Positions 16,380-24,834 of a DNA stretch of 40,007 nt are shown in pieces. The position numbers were made by a program, and so were the translations under genes. The notes beneath the pieces were generated by a model that saw only the letters and a program-made list of their open reading frames with translations, was not told the origin of the DNA and made no database searches. Numbering within the stretch: position 1 is the first letter of the stretch; each line of letters starts with the position of its first letter. The DNA comes from Chthoniobacterales bacterium. GTDB lineage: Bacteria > Verrucomicrobiota > Verrucomicrobiia > Chthoniobacterales > UBA10450. The stretch covers positions 1 to 40,007 of the forward strand of contig JACDGM010000036.1 of the NCBI GenBank assembly GCA_013815325.1. The letters run 5' to 3'.

Positions 16380-17285
16380 ATGGCCTCGCATCCTACAGCG
16401 AACACTTCCGCCAGCAATCTCCGATCCGGAGCGCGCGTCGCACTGCTCGGGATGGTGGCGAACTTCGTTCTCGCGACAGCCAAAATCGCTGCGGGACTTC
16501 TCGGAAATTCTTATGTTCTGATCGCTGACGGAATTGAATCCGGCCTTGATATCGCGGGCTCGGCGATCATCTGGGGCGGGCTGAAATTTGCCGCGCGGCC
16601 CCCCGATGAAACGCACCCTTACGGTCACGGCAAGGCTGAGCCGGTGGCGGCGATAGTGGTCTCGTTAGGCGTAATTGCGGCAGCCTTCGGACTCGCGATG
16701 CGCAGCGCTTACGAGGTTTTTCAACCGCATCACACGCCGAAACCATTCACGCTTCTCGTCCTCATCGTGGTCGTGATTGTGAAAGAGCTGCTCTATCGCT
16801 GCGTCATTCGGCTGGGCCGGGATGTCGAGAGCACGGCGGTGCAGACCGACGCCTGGCATCATCGCACCGACGCGCTCACTTCGATCGCGGCCTTCATCGG
16901 CATCTCGATCGCCCTCCTCGGCGGGCCGGCCTGGCAGAGCGCCGATGCCTGGGCGGCGCTTTTTGCCTGTGCTTTGATCGGGGCAAACGGTTATCGATTG
17001 CTCAATCCCGCGCTCCACGAAATCATGGATACCGCGCCGCAAGGCAAGATCGTTCCCGCCATCCGGTCAGCGGCGTGTGCGGTTCCGGGCGTGCGTAATG
17101 TCGATAAGTGTTTGGTGCGGAAGATGGGGCTGGAGTTCTACGTCGATCTACACGTGGGGGTGGATGAAACGATTTCGGTGCGCGCGGGGCATTCCATCGC
17201 GCACGACGTGAAAGACGCGATCCGGCAGACTGACTCCCGCATCGCCGATGTGCTCGTTCACGTGGAGCCGGCTGCTGTTCGTTAG
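16380..17285 (+). CDS. Cation diffusion facilitator (CDF) family transporter
   Basis: From the ATG at 16380 the protein is 301 aa; an in-frame start at 16353 overlaps the divergent gene. It has about six membrane helices and a cytoplasmic C-terminal domain (RSAACAVPGVRNVDKCLVRKMG, YVDLHVGVDETISVRAGHSIAHDVKDAI). The TM5 metal site HHRTD is intact, whereas the TM2 site reads ADGIESGLD with Glu where His or Asp is common, so metal selectivity cannot be told. CDF proteins export Zn, Mn, Fe or Co in exchange for protons. The TAG stop is inside an octamer that also carries the stop of the convergent nucleosidase gene. Confidence 0.92.
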   Translation: MASHPTANTSASNLRSGARVALLGMVANFVLATAKIAAGLLGNSYVLIADGIESGLDIAGSAIIWGGLKFAARPPDETHPYGHGKAEPVAAIVVSLGVIAAAFGLAMRSAYEVFQPHHTPKPFTLLVLIVVVIVKELLYRCVIRLGRDVESTAVQTDAWHHRTDALTSIAAFIGISIALLGGPAWQSADAWAALFACALIGANGYRLLNPALHEIMDTAPQGKIVPAIRSAACAVPGVRNVDKCLVRKMGLEFYVDLHVGVDETISVRAGHSIAHDVKDAIRQTDSRIADVLVHVEPAAVR

Positions 17286-17286
17286 G
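17279..17286. other. One octamer providing stop codons on both strands
   Basis: TCGTTAGG contains TAG at 17283-17285, which ends the CDF gene on the plus strand. Its reverse complement contains TAA at 17284-17282, which ends the nucleosidase gene on the minus strand. The two convergent genes overlap by 4 bp inside the motif. Confidence 0.85.
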
Positions 17287-17926
17287 CGAAAGCGAGCAGC
17301 TCGCAAAGCGCCGCGGCGAGGTTGGCGCGAGCAAGCCGAATCTGTCGCGCGAAGCGAAGTAGCCTAACGACTGCGGCGGGATTCTTGAGGAGATAGCCGC
17401 TGAGCTTGCGCGCGTCGATTCGCTGCCTCGCGAGATCGAAAAGCACTGAAGGCGGAGCCGGGAAAGGAGCAGCCGCGGTGTCGCTGATCGCGCGCAGGGA
17501 AAGCATCGGCACGTTTTTGGCCGCACAGGCTTCGGCAACCCATTCCGTTTCCATATCGACCGCGACGGCGCCCGTCGCGCGCGCCACTTTCCGGCGATCC
17601 GCCTCGCTTTCAATGATCCGGGGGGCGGTAACAAGCCGGGCGATCCGGGCGACGAGGATGCCGTCGGCGCGGGCCAGCGATTCGGGGTTGGAAAAATTGT
17701 TCGCGAGGAGGAGGTCGCCCACGCCTAACGACGGATCGACACCTCCAGCGAAGCCGCTGCTGATGAGCAGAGCGAAAGGCTGCGTCGCGAGGAAAGGCAC
17801 GATTCGCTCCCGACAGCTTTTCTGCCCGACGCCGGTATGGAGCACGGTGACCTTGCGTTTTTGGTTGCCGAGCAGCCGAAGGAAATCCCGGCTTTCGCTC
17901 GGAAGCGCAAACGTGACCGCGATCAT
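17282..17926 (-). CDS. Phosphorylase-superfamily nucleosidase (MTA/SAH- or futalosine-type)
   Basis: The 214-aa product belongs to the purine nucleoside phosphorylase / MTAN superfamily. Visible parts are the N-terminal IAVTFALPSESRDF, VLHTGVGQ, LISSGFAGGVDPSLGVGDLLL and the substrate-binding AVDMETEWVAEACAAKNVPMLSLRAISDTA. The family cleaves N-glycosidic bonds of nucleosides such as methylthioadenosine, S-adenosylhomocysteine, futalosine or hopanoid precursors; I cannot choose among these from sequence. The start overlaps the stop of the upstream gene by 4 bp (ATGA), indicating translational coupling, and the stop is shared within an octamer with the convergent CDF gene. Confidence 0.82.
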   Translation of the reverse strand: MIAVTFALPSESRDFLRLLGNQKRKVTVLHTGVGQKSCRERIVPFLATQPFALLISSGFAGGVDPSLGVGDLLLANNFSNPESLARADGILVARIARLVTAPRIIESEADRRKVARATGAVAVDMETEWVAEACAAKNVPMLSLRAISDTAAAPFPAPPSVLFDLARQRIDARKLSGYLLKNPAAVVRLLRFARQIRLARANLAAALCELLAFA

Positions 17927-18579
17927 TTTGATGGCGCGGAGAGCACGATCTCCAGCCGGACGAGATCGTTAGGCGAGGGCGACGGAGACGAGGTTGCCGC
18001 GGCAGGGGACGGCCCGCCGAGACCGGCAAGGGTTTGCCGGAAGTCCGCCTCGGCTGAGGCCGGGACGATCACGAGAACGCTGAAACCGCTATCGTTAGGC
18101 AAACCCTTTGTGCCCGAGCCACCGGTCTTCTCGGCGGCGGCGATGATCGTTTGCGCGACCGCATCCTGATGGTCGCGCGGCGCGGTGATGGCGATCTGCT
18201 CCATCCCGATCGTTGGAGGAGTGAACGTGGCGGCGGCGGATTTTTCGATCGAGCTTTGCAGTTGATGTCGGAGCGCTTCTTCGCGCGCCTTTTGCACCTG
18301 ACCGCTCGGTTTGTTCGCGTGAAAAATATAGATCAAGCCGAGCGCGACATTCATCGCCACAAGCACGGCGCAAGCCGCGGCGAGCTGCCGCCCCCGCGAG
18401 CCCGCGCGCGTGGTCGCTGTCGTTTCGCCTTCCGCGCGCTGCAGCCCGCGGTGCACCTGGCGCGCACTAACGAATTGCTGTTGCAATTCCGGGTCCGCAA
18501 TGAGCGCTCGCTCGAGGCGTTCCTTCTCCACGGGCGGCAGCTTTCCTTCCAGGTAATCGAAGAACTTTTCGGGCGTCAA
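17923..18579 (-). CDS. Membrane-anchored protein with anti-sigma-factor-like layout
   Basis: The 218-aa protein has an N-terminal helical segment (MTPEKFFDYLEGKLPPVEKERLERAL) similar in style to the cytoplasmic part of anti-sigma factors. A single membrane segment follows at about residues 67-88 (AAACAVLVAMNVALGLIYIF), then an extracytoplasmic region with a Ser/Pro linker near the C-terminus. The zinc-binding His/Cys motif of ZAS anti-sigma factors is absent and no sigma-factor gene is adjacent, so that role is only a guess. It overlaps the nucleosidase gene by ATGA. Octamers encode PND twice. Confidence 0.65.
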   Translation of the reverse strand: MTPEKFFDYLEGKLPPVEKERLERALIADPELQQQFVSARQVHRGLQRAEGETTATTRAGSRGRQLAAACAVLVAMNVALGLIYIFHANKPSGQVQKAREEALRHQLQSSIEKSAAATFTPPTIGMEQIAITAPRDHQDAVAQTIIAAAEKTGGSGTKGLPNDSGFSVLVIVPASAEADFRQTLAGLGGPSPAAATSSPSPSPNDLVRLEIVLSAPSK

Positions 18580-18678
18580 GGCGGAGGCAAATTAGGCCGC
18601 GCGATCGGTTAGTCTAGAGGGTCGACTGGCCCCGCGCCCGGTTGAGATTTCAAGCTCTTCCCTTAGAATAAGCGCCTC

Positions 18679-21600
18679 GTGCCCCATACTGAAGCGAACG
18701 CTGTCCAACCGCGCCGCCGCAGAAGTTGGATCCGCTGGCTCCTCACTGGGCTCGCGACCGTTTTTTTGCTGCTCGTGGTCTTTCAGGGACCGATCCTGCG
18801 CGCGGTCGTCCATGCCGTTGCGGTCAAGATCGCGGCTGGGCACAACCTCAAGCTCGACCTCCGCGTTGAGGGTGGCGTCCTCGCCGGGATCACGCTGCGC
18901 AATGTGCACGCGACCGCGACCGGTCCCTCGGCCGTACAATCGCTCGAGGCTGATTTCATCCAGGCGAAATACAGCCTGACGAATCTGGCTTTTCACGGCA
19001 TGTCGGACTTCCTGAAAGACGTGGAGGTGCGGAATGTGACGGCGGTGCTCGATCCCTCGAAGGCGCCGATCCCGACTCCGACGCCGCCGCCCCAGCCTAA
19101 CGAGAAGGTGAGCCTGCCGGCATTTTTCCCCGATCGCCTGCAGATCACAAACGTGAACCTAACGATCCGTGGCCAGCCGCAGGACACGGTCGTAAAAAAT
19201 CTGAACCTCGGCCTTTATCCCGATCGCGAGGGGGAGCTGCGGATCGATAAGTTGCAAATCCCTGGCGTCCACACCTGGACCGGCATCACCGCGACCACGA
19301 CCTACGCAGACAAGAATCTCTTCCTCCACAATTTGACGCTCGATCAGGAGAACAAGCTACAAATGGTGAACATCGACGCGTCGCGGATCGGGCAGGGGAA
19401 GGTCGGGGTGCAATTCCAAGGGACGATTGGCGGCGGCCAGGTCGCGAGCAAAATCGATCTCTCCACGGAAGGCTCCACTTATCAGACAAACACCAACGTC
19501 CATGCAAAAGACATTTCGTTAGGCAAGCTTGGCGAGATGATCGGGAAGTCGCCCGGCGAATTTTCGGGCGACGTGAAGAGGGCCGATATCGATTTGAGAG
19601 GTTCGCTTAATCAGCCCTCAAGCTGGGACGGAACGATCCAGGCGGAGGTGAACAATGTCCGGCAGGGTAAGCTCGCTCTCGACGATGTGAAGCTCGATCT
19701 CGTCGCAGCGGATGGGAAAGCCACCGTGCGGGAAGCGCGCCTCGATGCCGGCACGAATCATGTGGCGTTGCGCGGGTCGATCGACTTGCCCGAGACGACG
19801 GAAGGCTTCGGACGCACGCCGGGAGATTTTCAGATTGCGATCGGCGCGCCGGACTTGAAACAGCTGACTGGTTTTCTTGAGCAACCCGTGACCGGCTCGT
19901 TACAGGCGAGCGGGAATCTAAAGACGGAGAACGGAATTGTTTCTCTCGACCTGAAGGCTAATGGAGACCTTATCGGCTTCGACAAGGCGGCGGTGAAAAA
20001 ACTCACCGCGACCATCTCGGCGACGAAGAAGATGCCGCCCGCCGAGAAGAAGGAAGAGCCGATTTACGAGGGTCTCACTACGACGGTGCACGCCGAATTG
20101 AGCGATGTGCGTTACGGCGACTGCGTGGTCGACCGGGTCGCGGCGGACGTGAAGAGCGACGGCGCGACGGTTTCGCTGGCGCCGCTGACGGTTACGCGGA
20201 ACAACAACATTCTGCTCGTGCGAGGAGACTTCCAGCTGCCCCCGCCTAACGAGGAGCTGATGAAGCAAGCGGCCGATCTGCAGTTCAGCCTGCGCGCTCC
20301 GCAGCTTGGCGATTACTGGCAGAACGATACGCCTAACAAGGTAACGGGAGAGCTGCAGGCCGACGGCAACGTGCGCAGCCGCGGCGGCGTTGCGAGCGGA
20401 CAGATCAATCTTTCCGGTGCGCAAATCGCGGCCAACAAATTGCTCGTTAGGCAAGTGAGCGCGCAGGCCGCGATCGCAAACAGCACGGTTTACCTGAACG
20501 ACCTGACGGCGACGCTGAACGAGCAGGATTATATCAACGCGTTTGGGACGGTGAAGCTGCAGAAGCCATTCCCTTACACCGGCGCGGTGAAGGCTAACCT
20601 GGCCGATCTTTCGGCCTTCGAGCCGCTCCTCGCGACGGCGGAAAAAAAGACGCCGCTCGCCGGTTCGCTGGTCTTGAATTGGGATGGGCAGGGCGAGGTC
20701 TCGACGTTTCAGAATAACGGCAATCTGAACCTCAAGCTCGAGCACGGTCGTTATGCGGATCTGAAAGATTTGCGTGCCAGCGTCGAGGCGCATTACACGC
20801 CGCAGGAACTGAATGTGCCGATCGTTTTCGTCGGGAGCGACAAGCTTAATTTCCAGGCGAGTCTCCGGGCTAAAGGTTCGACCCTGGAGATCAGCAACAT
20901 CCAGATCGATCAAGGCAGCGCGAGATACGCCACCGCTTACGCTTCGCTCCCATTTGTCTGGAGTAATCTGGGGACGGATCGGAAGACTTTTCCGCCTAAC
21001 GGAAAGGTGGCGATCAATTTCCAGTCGGAAAATCTCGATATCGAAAAGCTCTTCCGAGACCTCGGCGCCAAAGCGCCGGTCGCGGGAAAGTTGAGCGTGA
21101 AACTCGATGCGAAAGGCGCGCTCGAGCAGTTGCAGGGCAGCCTCGATTTGCAGCTGCAAAATTTGAAGGCCGACGCCGCGGCGCAGCTCGAGCCGGCAAA
21201 GGTGAATGTCGCCATGCGCTTGCAGAACAACGAGCTGAAGGTCGACGGCAAAATCGAGCAAGCGAAAATCCAGCCAATCCAGATCACGGCGCGTCTGCCG
21301 CTTAACGTCTCCCAAGTCATCGCGAATAAAAAGCTCGACGAGCAGACGCTGGTGCAGGCGAAAGTCGTAATGCCGCGCAGCTCGGTGAATTTCATCCGCG
21401 AGTTTGTCCCCGCGCTGCGCCAGCTCGACGGCACCCTCGCGCTCGACGTGAATGTTGGCGGCACGATCGCGAAGCCCGACCTGCGTGGCGCGGCCGATAT
21501 GAACATCAACGTCGCGCGCTTTGAAAACGCAACGCTGCCCGCCCTAACGAACTTTAAAGCGCAGCTCAATTTCCGAGAAAGCACGCTGAGCTTCGACCGT

Positions 21601-22587
21601 TTCGGGGGTGACCTCGCGGGCGGGCCCTTCACGGTTTCCGGCCGGATCACGCTGCCGAAATTAACCGAGCCGAGCTTCGATCTGCGCCTGAAAGCGAACA
21701 GTGTCTTGGTCGCGCGCAATGACGACCTCACCGCACGCGTCGATGCCGACCTCAAGGTCGAAGGGCCACTGCAAAGCGCGAGTGTGAGCGGCGAGGTCCT
21801 GACGACGAACAGCCGCTTCCTCAAGAACATCGATATCATTCCGATCGGCCTGCCCGGCCGCCCGGCACCGCAACCGGAGCCGCCTTCCACCGCGCCTTCT
21901 CTTTCATTTCCCAACCCGCCGCTGCGCGATTGGAAATTCGATATCGCGATCAAGAGCAAGGATCCGTTTCTGATTCGCGGCAATCTTGCGGCGGGCAGCG
22001 CAGTCATCGACATGAAATTATCGGGGACCGGGCTGCATCCGGGCCTGGAGGGACAAGTCCGGCTGACGAGCTTCGAAGCCACCCTGCCCTTTAGCACCCT
22101 AACGATTCGCTTTGGCTTTCTTTATTTCGATCCGGACGATCCGCTCAATCCGCGGATTGAGTTGCAGGGTGAATCGTTGATCCGCGATTACACGATCCAC
22201 GTTTATATTTACGGGACGGCAAAGGCGCCGCAGGCGGTCTTCAGCAGCGAACCGCCGCTTCCGCAAGAGGAGATTATTTCGCTCCTCGCCACCGGCACGA
22301 CGCGCGAAGAACTGACCGGCAGCGGCAACGTGCTGGCGAGCCGCGCCATTTTGCTTTTAGGGAAAGAGCTTTACCGGAAAATCTTCAAGAAAGGCGGCGA
22401 CGAAGAGCCGAAAACCGATTCCATCTTCAATCGATTGAGCGTCGACATCGGCAATCCCGATCCCCGCACGGGCGAGCAGACCGCGACCGCGAGATACAAG
22501 GTAAGCGATCACGTTGTTTTGGTCGGGGACCTTGGGGTGGCGGGTGGTTTTCGCGGCCAGGTCAAGTATCTGATTCGCTTCCGTTAA
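18679..22587 (+). CDS. tamB: TamB-like translocation and assembly module protein
   Basis: A 1302-aa protein with an N-terminal signal anchor (WIRWLLTGLATVFLLLVVF, about residues 18-36) and a very long beta-rich region of AsmA/TamB character. It ends in the conserved TamB domain: RFGFLYFDPDDPLNPRIELQG, IYGTAKAPQAVFSSEPPLPQEEIISLLATG and a final beta-strand pattern ending YLIRFR. TamB-type proteins span the periplasm and are linked to outer-membrane protein assembly or anterograde phospholipid transport. The start is GTG at 18679. The gene ends 1 bp before the Omp85 gene, matching the known tamB/tamA pairing. Eight exact octamers lie within it. Confidence 0.93.
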   Translation: MPHTEANAVQPRRRRSWIRWLLTGLATVFLLLVVFQGPILRAVVHAVAVKIAAGHNLKLDLRVEGGVLAGITLRNVHATATGPSAVQSLEADFIQAKYSLTNLAFHGMSDFLKDVEVRNVTAVLDPSKAPIPTPTPPPQPNEKVSLPAFFPDRLQITNVNLTIRGQPQDTVVKNLNLGLYPDREGELRIDKLQIPGVHTWTGITATTTYADKNLFLHNLTLDQENKLQMVNIDASRIGQGKVGVQFQGTIGGGQVASKIDLSTEGSTYQTNTNVHAKDISLGKLGEMIGKSPGEFSGDVKRADIDLRGSLNQPSSWDGTIQAEVNNVRQGKLALDDVKLDLVAADGKATVREARLDAGTNHVALRGSIDLPETTEGFGRTPGDFQIAIGAPDLKQLTGFLEQPVTGSLQASGNLKTENGIVSLDLKANGDLIGFDKAAVKKLTATISATKKMPPAEKKEEPIYEGLTTTVHAELSDVRYGDCVVDRVAADVKSDGATVSLAPLTVTRNNNILLVRGDFQLPPPNEELMKQAADLQFSLRAPQLGDYWQNDTPNKVTGELQADGNVRSRGGVASGQINLSGAQIAANKLLVRQVSAQAAIANSTVYLNDLTATLNEQDYINAFGTVKLQKPFPYTGAVKANLADLSAFEPLLATAEKKTPLAGSLVLNWDGQGEVSTFQNNGNLNLKLEHGRYADLKDLRASVEAHYTPQELNVPIVFVGSDKLNFQASLRAKGSTLEISNIQIDQGSARYATAYASLPFVWSNLGTDRKTFPPNGKVAINFQSENLDIEKLFRDLGAKAPVAGKLSVKLDAKGALEQLQGSLDLQLQNLKADAAAQLEPAKVNVAMRLQNNELKVDGKIEQAKIQPIQITARLPLNVSQVIANKKLDEQTLVQAKVVMPRSSVNFIREFVPALRQLDGTLALDVNVGGTIAKPDLRGAADMNINVARFENATLPALTNFKAQLNFRESTLSFDRFGGDLAGGPFTVSGRITLPKLTEPSFDLRLKANSVLVARNDDLTARVDADLKVEGPLQSASVSGEVLTTNSRFLKNIDIIPIGLPGRPAPQPEPPSTAPSLSFPNPPLRDWKFDIAIKSKDPFLIRGNLAAGSAVIDMKLSGTGLHPGLEGQVRLTSFEATLPFSTLTIRFGFLYFDPDDPLNPRIELQGESLIRDYTIHVYIYGTAKAPQAVFSSEPPLPQEEIISLLATGTTREELTGSGNVLASRAILLLGKELYRKIFKKGGDEEPKTDSIFNRLSVDIGNPDPRTGEQTATARYKVSDHVVLVGDLGVAGGFRGQVKYLIRFR

Positions 22588-22588
22588 A

Positions 22589-24751
22589 ATGAAGCAGCTC
22601 TGCCTCATCGCGCTCTTCCTTTGCCTAACGAGAGGATTGGTCCCTGCCCAGAATGCGGTCAAGCTGCCGGTGCAGGAGCAAAAGGAGAAAGAGAAGAAGG
22701 CCGCGGGCAAAGTGGAGGAGAAGGTTGCGCAGCAAGCCAACCTGGAAATCCGCGGCAACCGCTCCTTTGAAGACAAGGAGCTGCGCGCGCAGCTCAAGGA
22801 ACAACTGGCCACGATCGAGCAATACGGCCTAACGAGTGCGCGGGCGGATGACGCGGCCTTTTTTCTCGAGCTCTTCTATAAGAAACACGGCTACGCCAAG
22901 GTCGACGTCAGCTACACCATCGTCTCCGGCAACCGCTTCCGGCTCGACGTCGTGGAAGGGCCGCTCGTTCATCTCGGCAAGGTCGAGTTCATCGGCAATC
23001 TCCAATTGCCGCCGGATAAACTTTTCGATTATGCCGTCGCCCCGACGCGGACCCGTTATTCCAAGGCGACCGTGCTCCTGCCCTTTGTCCCGGGCGACGT
23101 CGCAGAGGGCGCCGACCTCGTGCTGCGCTACTACGTGTCGGAAGGTTTTATCGAAGCGGTGGTCGAACCGCCTACATATCGCTACGTGCAGCCCGATCTG
23201 GTCGCCGCGCAGATCTTCATTCACGAAGGTCAGAAATATTTTTTCGGCAACCTCAATTTTGTCGGGCCCACCATCTATGGAGCGGAAGCGTTGCGCGGGC
23301 AGATGCTCGACCTCCTCCGGCTTCCTTACACCGAGGCGCGGCTCGCCGATATCCCGCGGCGTCTCCAGTCCTACTACAAAACGCGCGGTTATTTCGCGGT
23401 CAAAGTCGACGCGGTGGGAGACCCGAACCTTGCCATCAAAGCGCGCGTGCCGGTCCGGGTGACGATCGAGCCCGGCCCCGTTTACTATTTCGATGGCGTG
23501 ACGGTGAAGGGCACGCGCCAGTTGCGCCCGACTTATCTGGTCAATCGTTTCAAGAACTTGCGCGGCCGCCCCTACAGCCCGGAGGTGCTCGACAAGAAGT
23601 TCCGTCAGCTCATGCGAACGAGCCTCTTCAACATCCTGAAAATCAATCCGACGCCGGTGAACGGGAACCAGCTGCGCCTCGATATCAACCTTGAGGAAGC
23701 CAAGCCGCAGGAGTTTGGATTCTCGATCGGCTACGGCTCCTACGAAGGTGCGATCGTCGGCGCGTCATATGCAAATCGCGATCTCTTCGGCTACGGCCGG
23801 CCGGTCACGACCTCGATCGAGTACACGCAGCGCAGTTACAAGGCGGACGTCCTTTTTGAGGACCCGTATTTTTACAACACCGGTTTCGGGCTCCAGGTGC
23901 GACTGTCGGCGCTGACCTTCGACTATGATGGCTATTCCAAATTCGAGCTCGGCGGCCGCGTCACCTTGAGCCGTCAGATCACCGACAAATATTCCATCGG
24001 TCTCGTTCTCAGCGGACGTCACGTGGAAATCACCGACGCTACGATCGACGACAGGCTGCTTGGCGAGACGAATTATTTCATCAGCTCGGTCGGTTTCACT
24101 CAGACGCTCGACTTGCGCAAGAATCCGCTCGTCGCGCCGCGTGGATTTGTTTTCGACAATACGGTCGACCTGGCGACGAGCGCGATCGGGAGCGACATCG
24201 ATCTGCTGCGCGCGACTGGGCGGATGAGTTACTATCTTTCTTTCACCCCGGATCAGCCACAGTTGACGGGAGAAGATCTAGAAAAATCCCGCCTCCAGAA
24301 ATGGTTCGAGCGCAGCTTGCTGGCGTTCGGTGCGCGCGCCGGTGTGGTTTATCCGCTCGACACCGCGGGCACGAGCGCGGCGCTCGCCATCCCGATCGAT
24401 GAGCGGTTTTTCACCGGCGGGAGCACGACGGTGCGGAGTTTTTCGGAACGCGATCTCGGCCCGCACGACGACAAGGGGAACCCGATCGGCGGCGAGTACT
24501 ACACAGTCTTGAACGTCGAGTACACTTTTCCAATTTACGGCGAGTTGTTAGGCGCGGTTTTCGTCGATGCGGGAAATCTTTTGCCAGATGCCCGGTCGCC
24601 GGGGTTGAACGATCTGCGTTACGGCATTGGCGTGGGGCTGCGCTACAATCTGCCGATCGGCCCGGTGCGGCTCGATTACGGGGTGAACCCGAGCCCGCGC
24701 GGTGACGAGGCGTTCGGTGCCTTTCATTTCAGTTTCGGCTTTGCCTTTTAG
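22589..24751 (+). CDS. tamA: Omp85 family outer-membrane protein (TamA/BamA-like)
   Basis: The 720-aa product has a signal peptide (MKQLCLIALFLCLTRGLVPAQ), a Lys/Glu-rich linker at 30-50, then several POTRA-like repeats up to about residue 345 (LEIRGNRSFEDKEL, VHLGKVEFIGN, YFFGNLNFVGP, YYFDGVTVKGTRQL). A 16-strand-type barrel occupies 350-720 and ends in the Phe-terminated strand FHFSFGFAF. The L6 motif usually written VRGF/Y appears as TTVRSFSERDLGP. Pairing with the TamB-like gene 1 bp upstream makes TamA the best label, although this phylum may use the pair differently from proteobacteria. Two octamers occur near the 5' end, then none for 3.8 kb. Confidence 0.92.
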   Translation: MKQLCLIALFLCLTRGLVPAQNAVKLPVQEQKEKEKKAAGKVEEKVAQQANLEIRGNRSFEDKELRAQLKEQLATIEQYGLTSARADDAAFFLELFYKKHGYAKVDVSYTIVSGNRFRLDVVEGPLVHLGKVEFIGNLQLPPDKLFDYAVAPTRTRYSKATVLLPFVPGDVAEGADLVLRYYVSEGFIEAVVEPPTYRYVQPDLVAAQIFIHEGQKYFFGNLNFVGPTIYGAEALRGQMLDLLRLPYTEARLADIPRRLQSYYKTRGYFAVKVDAVGDPNLAIKARVPVRVTIEPGPVYYFDGVTVKGTRQLRPTYLVNRFKNLRGRPYSPEVLDKKFRQLMRTSLFNILKINPTPVNGNQLRLDINLEEAKPQEFGFSIGYGSYEGAIVGASYANRDLFGYGRPVTTSIEYTQRSYKADVLFEDPYFYNTGFGLQVRLSALTFDYDGYSKFELGGRVTLSRQITDKYSIGLVLSGRHVEITDATIDDRLLGETNYFISSVGFTQTLDLRKNPLVAPRGFVFDNTVDLATSAIGSDIDLLRATGRMSYYLSFTPDQPQLTGEDLEKSRLQKWFERSLLAFGARAGVVYPLDTAGTSAALAIPIDERFFTGGSTTVRSFSERDLGPHDDKGNPIGGEYYTVLNVEYTFPIYGELLGAVFVDAGNLLPDARSPGLNDLRYGIGVGLRYNLPIGPVRLDYGVNPSPRGDEAFGAFHFSFGFAF

Positions 24752-24789
24752 GAGCGGGCCGCGACAGCGCGCAACCTTGCGGTGGGCGA

Positions 24790-24814
24790 GCGACGATTTA
24801 TATTTGAGCGTCGC
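24790..24814. promoter_or_regulatory. Inverted repeat upstream of hppD, possible operator
   Basis: GCGACG (24790-24795) and CGTCGC (24809-24814) flank an AT-rich 13-bp centre (ATTTATATTTGAG), an island in GC-rich DNA, about 20 bp before the hppD ATG. It could be a regulator site or a leader hairpin around a -10-like element. Position and symmetry are the only evidence. Confidence 0.3.
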
Positions 24815-24834
24815 CAACCGAAAGAACTCAGCTT

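Noticed and set aside
17923..18579. Classic zinc-binding anti-sigma factor
   Set aside because: The HxxxCxxC motif is missing and there is no adjacent sigma-factor gene, so I kept a neutral name.
19918..22097. Long minus-strand frames (about 465 and 386 codons) inside tamB
   Set aside because: They are Arg/Leu/Ser-rich shadows of a convincing 1302-aa gene, with no motif, and they overlap one another.
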